Below, piece by piece: positions 16,951-26,645 of a stretch of DNA of 64,000 nucleotides (its first letter is position 1; each line of letters starts with the position of its first letter). Under the pieces are notes generated by a model that saw nothing but the letters and a program-made list of their open reading frames with translations, was not told the origin of the DNA and made no database searches. The stretch is from Thermomicrobiales bacterium (lineage in GTDB: Bacteria > Chloroflexota > Chloroflexia > Thermomicrobiales > CADCWN01). Where the stretch lies: the NCBI GenBank assembly GCA_030446685.1, contig JAUJMV010000019.1, positions 56,736 to 120,735 on the forward strand. Reading direction: 5' to 3'. Position numbers and translations under genes: made by a program.

Positions 16951-19900
16951 GCCCAACGCCTCCTGGACGGCGCGCAACTCGTCCGGCAGGTCGAGCCGCG
17001 CGAAGATGCGCGCGGCCCGCCGGAGCATCGCCGCGGCGTCCTCCGGCGGCGGCCCGCCCCCGGCGACGGAACAATCCCGCACCATCGCGGCGAAGTCGCG
17101 GAGGGTCCGCCCGATCTCCGCCTGGCTGTCGAGGGGGGTGAAGTGGTCGAGCGCCAGGCGGAAGTGCCGGCCGGCGGCGTGCCAGTCGCCGCGCGCCGCC
17201 ATGATGCGCCCGAGGGTGTGGTGCGCCAGCGCGAGGATCGGGCGGTGATCGAGGCGCGTGGCGAGTTCGAGGCCCTTCCAGGCCGCCGCCAGCGCGCCGT
17301 CCGGGTCCCCGGCGGCCAGCTTCCCCTCGGCCAGCCGGATCCGGCCCTCCGCCAGCAACGGCCGGTTCTCGATCGCCTCGGCGTAGGCGATGACGCGTTC
17401 CAGGCGCCGCAGGCCGTCCGCGACATCCCCCCGGCCGATCAGGAGCGCCCCCAGGACGACATTGGCCCGCGCCGCGATCCCCCGCGCGCCGATCCGGTCG
17501 GCCTCCGCGACCGCCCCGCGCAGCGCGTCCAGCGCCCGCTCGTGCTCGCCCCGCCCGAAGAGCAGCCGCCCCAGCCGCTCGCCGCCGGCCGCCGCGCCCC
17601 ACCGGTCGCCGGCCCGTCGCGCGGCCTCGATACCGTCACGGTAGTAGCATTCGACCGCCGCGGCATCGCCGGGAGTGACGGGCGCGCGGTCCAGGTCGCC
17701 GTCCCGCCGGTCGGGATCGTCGGCAACGGGGCGCGCGAACGCGGGCAGGTCGGGGAGGTGCTTCGCGGCGAGTTCGGGCCGGTCGCGCGACCAGGCGAGC
17801 GCGCCGATCTCCTGGCCGCTCTCCCGCACCCCCCGCGCGTCGCCGAGTTCGCGGCGGATCGCGAGACTCTGGACGAAGTGGTCGAGCGCCTCGTCCGGCC
17901 TGCCCGCCGCGTAGGCCGCCACGCCGAGGATGTGCAGCGCGTCGCCGCGGACGCGCCCAGCCGCCCGGTCGGGCAGTTCCGCGACCTCCGCCAGCGCCGC
18001 ATTCGCCAGCCCGGCCGCCAGCGCGTGGTCGCCCCGGCCGGCGTGGGCGCGCGCCGCCGCAGCCCGCAGCGCCGCCGGCTCGACCGGCCCGTCCGCCGGG
18101 TCGCGGAGCGCCAGCCCCCGCTCGTACGAGCCGAGCGCCTTGCGGTGGTCGCCGCGCCGCTCCCAGACCGTGCCGAGCTTCCGCCAGAGCCGCGCCCGGT
18201 CGGGCCGCGCCACGCCGTCGACCAGCAGCGCCGCCTCGTAGGACTCCTGCGCCCGGCGGAAGTCGGCGATCGCCAGGGTGGCATCGCCCAGGGCCTCGCG
18301 CAGGCGCAGGAGCAGCCCGGACTGCGGCTCGCGCGCCTGCTCGGCGGGTGGCAGGCCCCCCAGCTTCTCCAGCGCCGCCTCGAATCGCGCGATCGCCGTC
18401 GCGTTGGCGCCCCGCCCGCGCGCCCGCTCGCCCGATCGCAGCAGGTACTCCGCCGCCTTGCGCCTGGACCCGCCGCGCCCGTAGTGGTGGGCCAGCACGT
18501 CTACATAGTCGTCGTCGCTCTCCGCGCCGGTCAGGATCCGCTCGATCGCCGCGCCGATCCGCTCGTGCAACGCGCGCCGTTCGGTGGCCAGCATGGCGCC
18601 GTAGGCGATCTCCTGCACGATCGCCTGTTTGAAGCGGTAGGCCGGCTCGGTGGCGAGCGTGTCCTCGGCAATCAGTCCCCGGTCCTGCAAGGCCGCGAGG
18701 CTGTCGTCGAGCCCGTCGTCCGGCCCGCTCACCAGCGCCAGCAGGCGGTAGGTGAACGATCGCCCGATCACCGCGGCGCGCTGGAGGACCGCGCGGTCCC
18801 GCTCGGCCAGCCGGTCGAGCCGCGACAGCAGCAGGCCGCGCAGCGCCGAGGGGCTGCCGAGCCGCGCCACATCGCCGGACAGCGCCCAGCGCCCCCCGGC
18901 GTCGACCAACCCCCCGCGTTCCCGCAGCCACTTGACCGTCTCCTCCAGCACCCGCGGGTTGCCGCCGCAGCGGTCGTAAATGGCGTCGGCGACCTCGTCC
19001 GGGAGGGGCAGCGGCCCGAGCGCCCGGCGCAGGAATTGGCGGCTCTGCTCCGGCGGCAGCTCGCGGAGGACGATCTCGCGGTAGGACGGCCGGTTCCCCC
19101 AGCCGTGACGCCACTCGGGGCGGTAGGTCAGCAGCAGCAGGACCGGCAGCCCCGGCAGCGCGTCGACCAACCCGTCGAGCGCCTCGACGCTGGGGCTGTC
19201 CGCCCACTGCAACTTCTCCAGAGCCAGCACCAGCGGGCGTGCGCCACCGCCGGCCCGGACGCGCGCGGCGACCAGGTCGCGGAGGACCGCCGTTACCTGA
19301 CCGCCCGGCGGCGCGTCAGCGGCCGTACCCCCGAGGATCCGCCCGAGCAGCGCCAGGTGCGCGGCGCGCGCCTCCTCGCCCGCGCCGGGCAGGGTCGCCT
19401 CCAGCGCGGCGCGGATCTTCGCGTGGTCGCGCCCCTCCTCGCGGTCGAGGCCGAGGAGGGCGCGCAGCAGCCCGGCCAGGAGCGCGCCGGGCGCGGGCAC
19501 CTCGTAGGAGCGGCAGCGCGCGACGACCCACTCCGCGCCCGGCCCGGCCTCGGAGCGCCGGAAGCCGGCCAGCAGTTGCGACTTGCCGATCCCGGCGTCG
19601 CCGACGATCGCCAGCAGCCGCCCCCGCCCACCCCGCGCGTCCTCCAGCGCCGCGCGCAACCGGCCCACCTCGCCCTCGCGCCCGATCAGGTAGTCGCCCT
19701 CGGCCGGCTCGTGCGGCGCCTCGGCGGCGCGGCCCTCCCGCGCGCGCGCCACCTCGAAGGCCCGCACCGGCTCGCGCTTGCCCTTGACCTCCAGCGGCGG
19801 CAGTGCGGTGACCTCGAAGGCCTGCCGGGTCAGCGCGTGGGTTGTCTCGCCGATCAAGATGCTGCCGGGGCGCGCGGCCTGTTCGAGGCGCGCGGCCAGG

Positions 19901-21162
19901 TTGACCGTGTCGCCCATCACTGTGTAGGAGCGGAAGGCCCCCCCGCCGACCTGCCCGAAGAGGACCTCGCCGGTGTTGATGCCGACGCGAATTCGCAGGC
20001 GGAGGCCGAGTTCGCGCCGCAGCCGCCGGTTGAACCCCGCCAGCGCCCCCTGCATCGCCAGCGCCGCCCTGACCGCGCGCTCCGGGTCGTCCTCGTGCGC
20101 CCGCGGCGCCCCGAAGAGGGCCATGATGTTGTCGCCGCTGTACTTGTCGATCGCGCCGTCGTAGCGCACGATCGCCGCGGTCAGCAGGTCGAAGACCTGG
20201 TTGATGATCCCGGTCGTCAGCTCCGGATCGTTGAGCCGCTCCGACAGTGCGGTGAAGCCGTGCAAGTCGGCGAAGAGGACCGTCACCTCGCGCAGGTTGC
20301 CCCGCAGCGCGGCGGGCGCGCCGTCCGCCGCCAGCCCGAGGAGGCGGCTGCTCGACGGGGCGGCCCCGCCGGCGAGCGCGGCCAGCGTCGTCGTTCCGGG
20401 CGTGTCCCCGCCGAACGGGGCCAGGCTGAAGCGCAGCACTGCCCCGCCGAGCGCGATCCGGTCGCCGTCCGCCAGCTCGCGTGGCGTCAGGACCGGCTCG
20501 CCGTTGACCCGCACGCCGTTGACCGAGCCGAGGTCGGAGAGGACGAAGCGGCCGTCGATCCGCCGGATGTGGGCGTGGCTGCGCGACACCCGCCCGTCCT
20601 CGATCGCGATGTCGTTCCGCGCCGCGCGCCCGATCCGCGTCTCGCCGCCGAGGATGCGCCGCTCGCCGTTCGGCAGCTCGAGCCAGCCGGCCGCTGCGAA
20701 GCGCAGATCGATCACGCTCCGCCCGTCGGCCGTCAGCCCCGCCGCGATGACGCGCGGCAGCGTCCCTGTCGGCGTCGCCACGGTCCCGACCGCCGGCGGC
20801 TGCGCGGGGTCGGCGGTGAAAGTGAAGACCGTCGGGCCGATCGTGAAGCGGTCCCCGGGGCGCAACTCGGCCGGCGCGGTCAGCGGCCGGTCGTTCAGGT
20901 CGGTGCCGTTGCTGCTCCCCAGGTCGGTCAGCGTGAAGGCCGTCCCGCCGGGGTCGGCGGTGAGGCTGGCGTGCCGCCGCGAGACGCCCCCCCCGCGCAG
21001 GACGATCGTGTTGCCGGCGCCGCGCCCGATCGTCACGGTCGCCGCGCCGTCGAGATCGAGGCGCCGCGCCGCGCCGTCCTGCCCGCTCCACCGCAGTTGC
21101 GCCGCCGCGCTGCCCCCGCCTGGGACGCCGCCCTCACTGTCCGTGTCCCGTGCCTCGCTCAT
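16930..21162 (-). CDS. FHA-FHA-class III adenylate cyclase-ATPase-TPR signalling protein
   Basis: A 1410-residue fusion. Two FHA phosphothreonine-binding domains (about 42-116 and 172-246) each have GR, SRxH and the SxNG motif. A class III cyclase domain (about 292-470) keeps both metal Asp (D299, D344), the adenine-type Lys340 and Asp418, and the catalytic Asn421 and Arg425, so it should make cyclic AMP. An AAA/STAND-like ATPase follows with the P-loop GDAGIGKS near 521-528; its Walker B region reads LALEKLQWADS, where an acidic pair is usual. The rest is TPR-like. FHA domains imply control by Ser/Thr kinases. Confidence 0.92.
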   Translation of the reverse strand: MSEARDTDSEGGVPGGGSAAAQLRWSGQDGAARRLDLDGAATVTIGRGAGNTIVLRGGGVSRRHASLTADPGGTAFTLTDLGSSNGTDLNDRPLTAPAELRPGDRFTIGPTVFTFTADPAQPPAVGTVATPTGTLPRVIAAGLTADGRSVIDLRFAAAGWLELPNGERRILGGETRIGRAARNDIAIEDGRVSRSHAHIRRIDGRFVLSDLGSVNGVRVNGEPVLTPRELADGDRIALGGAVLRFSLAPFGGDTPGTTTLAALAGGAAPSSSRLLGLAADGAPAALRGNLREVTVLFADLHGFTALSERLNDPELTTGIINQVFDLLTAAIVRYDGAIDKYSGDNIMALFGAPRAHEDDPERAVRAALAMQGALAGFNRRLRRELGLRLRIRVGINTGEVLFGQVGGGAFRSYTVMGDTVNLAARLEQAARPGSILIGETTHALTRQAFEVTALPPLEVKGKREPVRAFEVARAREGRAAEAPHEPAEGDYLIGREGEVGRLRAALEDARGGRGRLLAIVGDAGIGKSQLLAGFRRSEAGPGAEWVVARCRSYEVPAPGALLAGLLRALLGLDREEGRDHAKIRAALEATLPGAGEEARAAHLALLGRILGGTAADAPPGGQVTAVLRDLVAARVRAGGGARPLVLALEKLQWADSPSVEALDGLVDALPGLPVLLLLTYRPEWRHGWGNRPSYREIVLRELPPEQSRQFLRRALGPLPLPDEVADAIYDRCGGNPRVLEETVKWLRERGGLVDAGGRWALSGDVARLGSPSALRGLLLSRLDRLAERDRAVLQRAAVIGRSFTYRLLALVSGPDDGLDDSLAALQDRGLIAEDTLATEPAYRFKQAIVQEIAYGAMLATERRALHERIGAAIERILTGAESDDDYVDVLAHHYGRGGSRRKAAEYLLRSGERARGRGANATAIARFEAALEKLGGLPPAEQAREPQSGLLLRLREALGDATLAIADFRRAQESYEAALLVDGVARPDRARLWRKLGTVWERRGDHRKALGSYERGLALRDPADGPVEPAALRAAAARAHAGRGDHALAAGLANAALAEVAELPDRAAGRVRGDALHILGVAAYAAGRPDEALDHFVQSLAIRRELGDARGVRESGQEIGALAWSRDRPELAAKHLPDLPAFARPVADDPDRRDGDLDRAPVTPGDAAAVECYYRDGIEAARRAGDRWGAAAGGERLGRLLFGRGEHERALDALRGAVAEADRIGARGIAARANVVLGALLIGRGDVADGLRRLERVIAYAEAIENRPLLAEGRIRLAEGKLAAGDPDGALAAAWKGLELATRLDHRPILALAHHTLGRIMAARGDWHAAGRHFRLALDHFTPLDSQAEIGRTLRDFAAMVRDCSVAGGGPPPEDAAAMLRRAARIFARLDLPDELRAVQEALGGVGRGA

Positions 21163-21310
21163 CCTGCTCTCGCTCGCGCTGCCGGCACGGTCCCGCCCGG
21201 CGCTGGGCGCCGGGACGGGGCGGCGCTGCCTTTCAGCCTCTACTGGTGGTAGTATGGTGACCGGCCGCTCGCCCTGTCAACGGACGGTGGGGTAGGCACG
21301 ATCCTCCCCT

Positions 21311-21414
21311 GTCATCCTGAGCCGCGGCGAAGGATCGGTTTCCCTGGCACCGGACGAACCTCGTCGCCCCGCAGGTGCCGCCGACGCCGATCCTTCGCCG
21401 CGGCTCGGGATGAC
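21311..21414. repeat. Inverted repeat of the GTCATCCTGAGC...GAAGGATC family
   Basis: Left arm 21311-21337 and right arm 21388-21414 are reverse complements at 26 of 27 positions. It sits in the divergent gap between the cyclase and ogt. A diverged relative lies at 33523-33670. Confidence 0.85.
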
Positions 21415-21468
21415 AAGGCCAGACCCCAACCCGACATCGAAGAACCCTGCAAACGTGGAGTCCGCACA

Positions 21469-22035
21469 ATGCGCCCAGCGAAGACGCCGACGCCCCTTCC
21501 CGTTGTGTACTACGCCGCGCTCCGGACGCCGGTCGGCGCGCTGGGCCTCTTCGGCACGGAGCACGGCCTGCTCGCCATCGCCCTGCCGAACGAGCCGCGC
21601 GAGGCCGCCGAGGCGCGCGTCCGGCGCCTCCTCGGCGGCGCGACGATCGTCGAGGACGAGGCGGCGCTCGCCGGCGCGCTGGCGCAATTGAGCGGCTACT
21701 TCGCGGGAACGTGTCAAGCGTTCGACGTGCCGCTCGCGCCGGTCGGCACGCCCTTCCAGCGCGCCGTCTGGGACGCGGTCGCCGCGATCCCCTACGGTGA
21801 GACGCGCACCTACCTCGCGATCGCCCGACAGATCGGCCGCCCGGCCGCGACCCGCGCGGTCGGCGCGGCCAATGGCGCCAACCCGCTCCCGCCGATCGTC
21901 CCCTGCCACCGCGTCATCGGCGCTGACGGCAAACTGCACGGCTACGGCGGCGGGTTGGCGATCAAGGAGGCGCTGCTGGCGCTGGAGCGCGGCGACGAGG
22001 CGACGGTGGAGTGCAGCGCGACAGGTAGCGTGTAG
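21469..22035 (+). CDS. ogt: Methylated-DNA--protein-cysteine methyltransferase
   Basis: A 188-residue DNA repair protein that takes the alkyl group from O6-alkylguanine onto its own Cys. The active site IVPCHRVIG (Cys146) is intact, preceded by the helix-turn-helix region TPFQRAVWDAVAAIPYGETRTY and followed by GKLHGYGGGLAIKEALLALE. It is a short form without an Ada-type N-terminal domain. The stop is just before the palindromic element at 22032. Confidence 0.95.
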   Translation: MRPAKTPTPLPVVYYAALRTPVGALGLFGTEHGLLAIALPNEPREAAEARVRRLLGGATIVEDEAALAGALAQLSGYFAGTCQAFDVPLAPVGTPFQRAVWDAVAAIPYGETRTYLAIARQIGRPAATRAVGAANGANPLPPIVPCHRVIGADGKLHGYGGGLAIKEALLALERGDEATVECSATGSV

Positions 22036-22129
22036 GGGCGTATTGCATACGCCCAGGCCGGGCCAAGCACGAGCGGACCCGATACGCCCGCGGTTGGGTT
22101 CGGTTTGGGCGTATGCAATACGCCCCTAC
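22032..22129. repeat. GTAGGGGC-type paired palindromic element (GTATTGCATACGCCC core)
   Basis: Starts GTAGGGGCGTATTGCATACG and ends with CGTATGCAATACGCCCCTAC, so the ends are inverted copies with internal palindromes. It overlaps the last codons of ogt and separates it from the convergent WecA-like gene. Confidence 0.85.
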
Positions 22130-22177
22130 ATTGCGGAGCTTTCCGCAAGGGAGGAACTGAGTAGAGCGAGTCGTCCG

Positions 22178-23335
22178 TCAACTCCCCCCGGAACCGGGCG
22201 GCTGCGGGGGCGCCGCCGGGCCGCGCGACAGCGGCGGCAGGAGCGCGCCGCGCCGCTTGAGGAAGAGGAACAGCAGCCCGACCGCGAGCGCGATCGCCGC
22301 GAAGCCGAAGAACTTCTGCGTCTTGGTCAGCGCCACCGAGAGGGTGCCGAAGAGCGCGGTCAGCCCGTAGAGGAGGAGCGCGAGCTGGCGGACGCTCAGC
22401 CCGGCGGCGAGCAGCCGGTGGATCAGGTGTGCGCCGTCGCCGCCCCGCAGCGGCGACCGCCCCCGCGCCAGACGCTGGAGGATCACCAGCGCCGTGTCCA
22501 GGATCGGGATGCCGAGGACCAGCACCGCCGTGGCGATCTTGACGCTGCCGATGATCGAGAGGACGCCGAGCGCGTAGCCGAGGAACATCGAGCCGCCGGT
22601 CCCCATGAAGATGCGCGCCGGCGGGAAGTTGTAGATCAGGAAGCCGAGGCAGGCCCCGGCCAGCGCCAGCGGCAGCAGCGCGATCGTGTACTGGGGCACG
22701 AGTTCGCCCCGCGCGTCCCGCTGCAGCAAGCTGGCGGCGAAGAGGGTCAGCGCGCCGATCATCGCCACGCCGCCGGCCAGGCCGTCCGACGTGTCGAGCC
22801 AGTTGAGCGCATTGATCATCCCGACAATCCAGAAGATCGTCAGCGCGACCCCCGCCGCGAACGGCAGGACGATCGACTGGGTGCTGAAGGGGTTGGAGAC
22901 GCTGTCGATCCGGATGCCGAACAGCAGCGGGACGATCGCGCAGCCGATCTGCGCCAAGAGCTGCGGCAGCGGCGGCAGGCGCCGGTAATCATCCCACATC
23001 GCGAAGGGGATCAGGAAGAGGGCGCCGGCCGCCAGCCCGGCGAGCGTGCCGCCCCAGCCGCGATCCTGCGGCCCCCAGTTCGCGAACGCCAGGCTCGTCA
23101 GCACCGCCAGGAGGAAGGCGCCGACAATCCCATAGCCCCCGGTGCGGCTGATCGGGCGGCGCTGCACCTCGCCCGGCCGCGGCCTGTCGATCAGGGTGCC
23201 GCCGATCGCCGCGCCGACCGCCGCCGCCAGGCGCACCAGGACCAGCGCGCCGCCAAACGACACCGCCAAGACGATCAGCATGTGCGCCGGCCAGCGTTCG
23301 GGCTGCCCCAGCCGGATCAGCCAATCCACCGTCAC
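22178..23335 (-). CDS. WecA/TagO-type undecaprenyl-phosphate sugar-1-phosphate transferase
   Basis: A 385-residue membrane protein of the MraY/WecA superfamily, about ten hydrophobic segments. Motifs: MWDDYRRLPP (DDxxxL), NALNWLDTSDGLAGG, and GGDGAHLIHRLLAAG near the C-terminal cytosolic loop. It should start a lipid-linked surface glycan by loading HexNAc-1-phosphate onto the lipid carrier. The GTG start overlaps the stop of the upstream CapD-like gene (GTGA), so the two are translationally coupled. Confidence 0.88.
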   Translation of the reverse strand: MTVDWLIRLGQPERWPAHMLIVLAVSFGGALVLVRLAAAVGAAIGGTLIDRPRPGEVQRRPISRTGGYGIVGAFLLAVLTSLAFANWGPQDRGWGGTLAGLAAGALFLIPFAMWDDYRRLPPLPQLLAQIGCAIVPLLFGIRIDSVSNPFSTQSIVLPFAAGVALTIFWIVGMINALNWLDTSDGLAGGVAMIGALTLFAASLLQRDARGELVPQYTIALLPLALAGACLGFLIYNFPPARIFMGTGGSMFLGYALGVLSIIGSVKIATAVLVLGIPILDTALVILQRLARGRSPLRGGDGAHLIHRLLAAGLSVRQLALLLYGLTALFGTLSVALTKTQKFFGFAAIALAVGLLFLFLKRRGALLPPLSRGPAAPPQPPGSGGS

Positions 23336-24468
23336 ACCAACCCGCGCGCCCAGGCCAGGGTGCGCGCCTTCAACTCCGCCGGGTCGCCCTCCCCGGCCGC
23401 CGCCAGCAGATCGCCGATCCCCCGCGCGACCGGCCGGCCGGGCGGGGCCGGCGCGACCCCCTGCACTTCGAGGACCCCCGGATAGGGGGACGGTTCGAGC
23501 GCCTCGCCCGCGCCGGTCAACTCCTCCGCCAGGCGCTCGCCCGGCCGCGGCTCGATCGCGACGATCGGCGGGTCGGCCCCCTCCGGCCGCAACGCCCGCC
23601 AGACGCGCTCCAGAATCGTCCTGACCGGCGCCGCCGGGCGCGCCTCCGGCAGGACCACGCTGAAGGGCTCGGCGAAGGCCGGCCCGGCGGCGTAGGCGAG
23701 CAGCAGCGTGCCGTGGCTCGGCGCGATCCAGTAGCGCGTCATGCCTGGGATCAGCGTCAGCGGCTGCCCGGCGGCGATCTGGCGCGCGAAGGTGACGCCG
23801 GCGCTCCCCTGGCTGCCGAGGACATTCACGAACCGCGCCGCCGTCACGCGCATGGCGGACCCGGCCGCCACCTCGCGCAACTGCGCCTCCATGATCCGCT
23901 TCGTCGCCCCGTAGAGGCTCGGCGGGTTGACCGCCTTGTCGGTCGAGGGGTAGACCAGCCGCGCCACCCCGGCCGCCGCCGCCTCCTCCGCCACCGCGCG
24001 CCCGCCGCCAAGGTTCGCCTCGACGTACTCGACCGGGTCCTCCTCCGCCCAGGGGACGTGCTTGTAGGCCGCCAGGTGGTAGACGACCTCCGGGCGGGTC
24101 GCGGCGAAGAGCCCCGCCACCCGGCGGCGGTTGCGCACATCGGTCAGCCGGAAGAGGGGCCGCAGGTCGGCCTGTTCCTCCAGGAGCCGCCCGCGCAGCG
24201 CGAAGAGGGACGGCTCGTGGCTGTCGACCAGGGTCAGCGCGGCCGGCGCGTACCGCGCGACGCAGGCGGTCAGCGCCCGCCCGAGCGAGCCGCCCGCGCC
24301 GGTGATCAGCACCCGCCGGCCGGTGAACGCTGCGCCCAGCACGTCATCGAGGACCGGCACCGGGGGACGGTCGAGCAGCCCTTCCCAGTCGATCCGCGCC
24401 TCGGGCAGCAGATCCCCCGCGTCCCGCGCCCCCTCACCGGCCACTATCGCTCCCGTCGTGCCCGGCAC
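23332..24468 (-). CDS. CapD-like nucleotide-sugar 4,6-dehydratase/epimerase
   Basis: A 378-residue soluble short-chain dehydrogenase-type enzyme of the polysaccharide biosynthesis (CapD/WbpM-like) group. VLITGAGGSLG binds NAD, YHLAAYKHVPWAEEDP follows, and the catalytic region is YPSTDKAVNPPSLYGATKR with the YxxxK pair. It lacks the membrane N-terminus of long CapD proteins. Likely substrate is a UDP-HexNAc feeding the WecA-like enzyme just downstream. Confidence 0.88.
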   Translation of the reverse strand: MPGTTGAIVAGEGARDAGDLLPEARIDWEGLLDRPPVPVLDDVLGAAFTGRRVLITGAGGSLGRALTACVARYAPAALTLVDSHEPSLFALRGRLLEEQADLRPLFRLTDVRNRRRVAGLFAATRPEVVYHLAAYKHVPWAEEDPVEYVEANLGGGRAVAEEAAAAGVARLVYPSTDKAVNPPSLYGATKRIMEAQLREVAAGSAMRVTAARFVNVLGSQGSAGVTFARQIAAGQPLTLIPGMTRYWIAPSHGTLLLAYAAGPAFAEPFSVVLPEARPAAPVRTILERVWRALRPEGADPPIVAIEPRPGERLAEELTGAGEALEPSPYPGVLEVQGVAPAPPGRPVARGIGDLLAAAGEGDPAELKARTLAWARGLV

Positions 24469-24505
24469 TCGCTGCTTCCCCCTGTAGTCGATACCTATGC
24501 CATGC

Positions 24506-24618
24506 GTAGGGGCAACCCTGTGTGGCTGCCCGCGGCCCCGCAGGGCCGCCCCACGGCCGTGACCCGCCGAGGGCGTCAGTGGTCGGCAACGCGGGCAGCC
24601 ACACAGGGCTGCCCCTAC
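24506..24618. repeat. GTAGGGGC-type paired palindromic element (GGCTGCCC core)
   Basis: Starts GTAGGGGCAACCCTGTGTGG and ends GCCACACAGGGCTGCCCCTAC in inverted orientation, with a GGCGGCCCTGCGGGGCCGC-like inner hairpin. Same family as 8428-8531. It interrupts the polysaccharide gene cluster. Confidence 0.85.
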
Positions 24619-24649
24619 ACGGGGACGGCCAGGGGCGTGCCACCATCGC

Positions 24650-25603
24650 TCAAACCTTCGCGCCGGCGCGACCGAGGATCGCCGCGATCCGCCCCTGCGC
24701 CTCGCGCATGAAGACCGCGCGATCCTGCTCGGGCTCCAGCGTCTCGGTGACCAGGTAGCGCGCCCCCGCCGCCAGCCGCGGCACGATCGCGTCGAGATCG
24801 AAGTCCCCTCCGCCGTAGGGCAGCCCCTCGCCGAGCAGCCCCGCGGCGTTGGAGACGTGGACGTTGACCAGCCACGGCGCGATCCGGTCGAGGTATTCGT
24901 CGAGCGTCCGCGCCTGGGGCGCTGCCGCGTAGGCGTCGATCGTCGGGCGCAGCGCCGGCGGGTAGCCCTCGCGATCGGCCCCGACCGCGCCGAGATAGAG
25001 CCCGGCGTGCGACAGGTCGAAGGTGATGCTGAGCCCCGGCACCGCCCGGCAGCAGCGCGCCAGGTCGTCCGGCGCCACCCCGAGCGCCGAGTAGACCGCC
25101 GCCCCCTCGCGCATCTGCGAGACCGGCGGGATGTTCTCGATCGTCGGCGTCAGCCCCGCGTCCCGGCAGCGCACCGCGTAGCGTTCGAGCAGCGGCAGCG
25201 CGCGTTCAAATGCCCCCTCGCGGTACTCGTCGGTCAGCGCCCCCGGATCGCGCGTCGGCGCGATCAGGTGGATCACCGCCACCGTCGCCCCGAGTGCGCC
25301 GCCGAACCGCGCCAGCCGCGCCAGCGCCTCCTCGTCGGCCGCCGCCGCGCGGGTCACGTCGAAGAACGCGCCGTCGAGCGAGCGGACCGGCCCCTCGACG
25401 ATGTAGGCGAATCCCTCCTCCCCGGCGCGCGGGGCCGCCGCCATGATCGCGCGCAGGCGCGGCAGCCAGTCGTCCGGCCCGAGGTCGCGCGCGTCGAGGT
25501 AGAGTTCGAGCCCGTCCGGGCGCGGCGCGGCCAGCCGGTCGCGCAACTGCGCCGGCGTCGGCCGCGCCTTCAGCAGGACCTTCGCCCGCCCCTCGCCCGT
25601 CAC
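24650..25603 (-). CDS. Sugar phosphate isomerase/epimerase-like TIM-barrel protein
   Basis: A 317-residue protein of the xylose-isomerase-like TIM-barrel (AP endonuclease 2) superfamily. Visible metal-site strands are TIENIPP, SITFDLSHAGLY, VNVHVSNA and TETLEPEQD. Members act on sugars, inositols or hydroxypyruvate. The GTG start overlaps the stop of the upstream epimerase gene (GTGA), so it is probably part of the sugar-nucleotide operon. The reaction is unknown. Confidence 0.75.
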   Translation of the reverse strand: MTGEGRAKVLLKARPTPAQLRDRLAAPRPDGLELYLDARDLGPDDWLPRLRAIMAAAPRAGEEGFAYIVEGPVRSLDGAFFDVTRAAAADEEALARLARFGGALGATVAVIHLIAPTRDPGALTDEYREGAFERALPLLERYAVRCRDAGLTPTIENIPPVSQMREGAAVYSALGVAPDDLARCCRAVPGLSITFDLSHAGLYLGAVGADREGYPPALRPTIDAYAAAPQARTLDEYLDRIAPWLVNVHVSNAAGLLGEGLPYGGGDFDLDAIVPRLAAGARYLVTETLEPEQDRAVFMREAQGRIAAILGRAGAKV

Positions 25604-26536
25604 CTCGCCCCCTGTCCCGATCGCTCCGCCGCCAGCGTCGCCCGCAGCCAGTCGAGGTAGCGCCCCAGGCCGTCCGCCAGCGCGACCGTCGGCGCGTAGC
25701 CCAACTCGCGCCGCGCGCGGTCGATCGTCGCCACGACCTCCTCGCGCCGCTCGCCGGTCTCGGCCAGCCGCACCGGCACCGCCCGGCCCAGCCCGCTCGC
25801 GCACCAGATGGGCCAGATCGTCGAACGGGGTGCCGACCCCCGTGCCGATATTGAAGACTCGCCCCGCCAGCGCCGGGTCGCGCAGCCGCGCCACCGTCCC
25901 GGCGATCGCCGCCGCGACATCGGTCACGTAGACGAAGTCGCGCAGGTGCCGCGCCATCACGACCAGTTCCCGCCCCGCCAGCGCCCGCTCCGCGAAGATC
26001 GCGACGATGCCGCTCGTCCCGCCCGCCGCCCGCTGCCCCGGCCCGTAGACCGAGAAGAGGCGCAGCGTCACCGCCGGGACGCCGTAGAGCCGCGCGTACA
26101 TCGTGACCCAGCCCTCCGCCGCCAGCTTACCCCAGCCGTAGACGGTCGTCGGGCCGATCGACGATTGGTCCTCGCGCAGCGGGCCGCGCCACGGCTCGTA
26201 GACCCGCTGGCTCGACGCGAAGATCACCCCCGCGCCGTGCAGCCGCGCCGCCTCCAGCACGTTCAACGTCCCGAGCGCGTTGACGGTAGTATACCCGACC
26301 GGATCGGCCGCCGACCCCGAGGCGTCGGCGAGCCCCGCCAGGTGGACGATCGCCTCCGCCCCCGCCAGGGTCGACACGATCGCGCGGTCGGCCACGTCGC
26401 CCGCCAGCGCGCGCGTCGCCCCCGGCGGCGCCGCCGCGCGCCGCGCCACGACCGTCACCTCGTGCCCCGCCCCCGCCAGCGCCGTGACGACGTGCCGCCC
26501 GATGAAGCCGGTCCCGCCGGTGACGGTCACGCGCAT
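25600..26536 (-). CDS. NAD-dependent nucleotide-sugar epimerase/dehydratase, frameshifted
   Basis: Extended short-chain dehydrogenase. MRVTVTGGTGFIG is the NAD loop, with VHLAGLAD, the catalytic IFASSQRVYEPW and YGWGKLAAE (YxxxK), then LRLFSVYGPGQ. The frame breaks near 25800. The C-terminal part (ERREEVVATIDRARRELGY...) follows in another frame to 25600. The break is in a GC-rich run and is probably an error. Start ATG at 26536. Coupled to the TIM-barrel gene by a GTGA overlap. Confidence 0.85.
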
Positions 26537-26548
26537 GCGGCACCGCGC

Positions 26549-26580
26549 GGGGCGTGGGCCGTGGGGCGTGAGGCGTGGGG
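26549..26580. repeat. Heptamer array (GGGGCGT x4), single arm
   Basis: Four consecutive heptamers (GGGGCGT, GGGCCGT, GGGGCGT, GAGGCGT) then GGGG, in the gap between the two epimerase genes. No complementary arm is seen nearby. Confidence 0.75.
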
Positions 26581-26645
26581 TGAAGGGCGGGGAGAGGGCG
26601 GCCGGGCCGATCCGTCCGCGATCCGCCGCCGGCCGCTCGCGCGGG

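Noticed and set aside
16807-21252. Very long plus-strand frame opposite the cyclase gene
   Set aside because: Arg/Pro/Ala-rich antisense shadow created by high GC; the minus strand carries clear FHA, cyclase and ATPase motifs.
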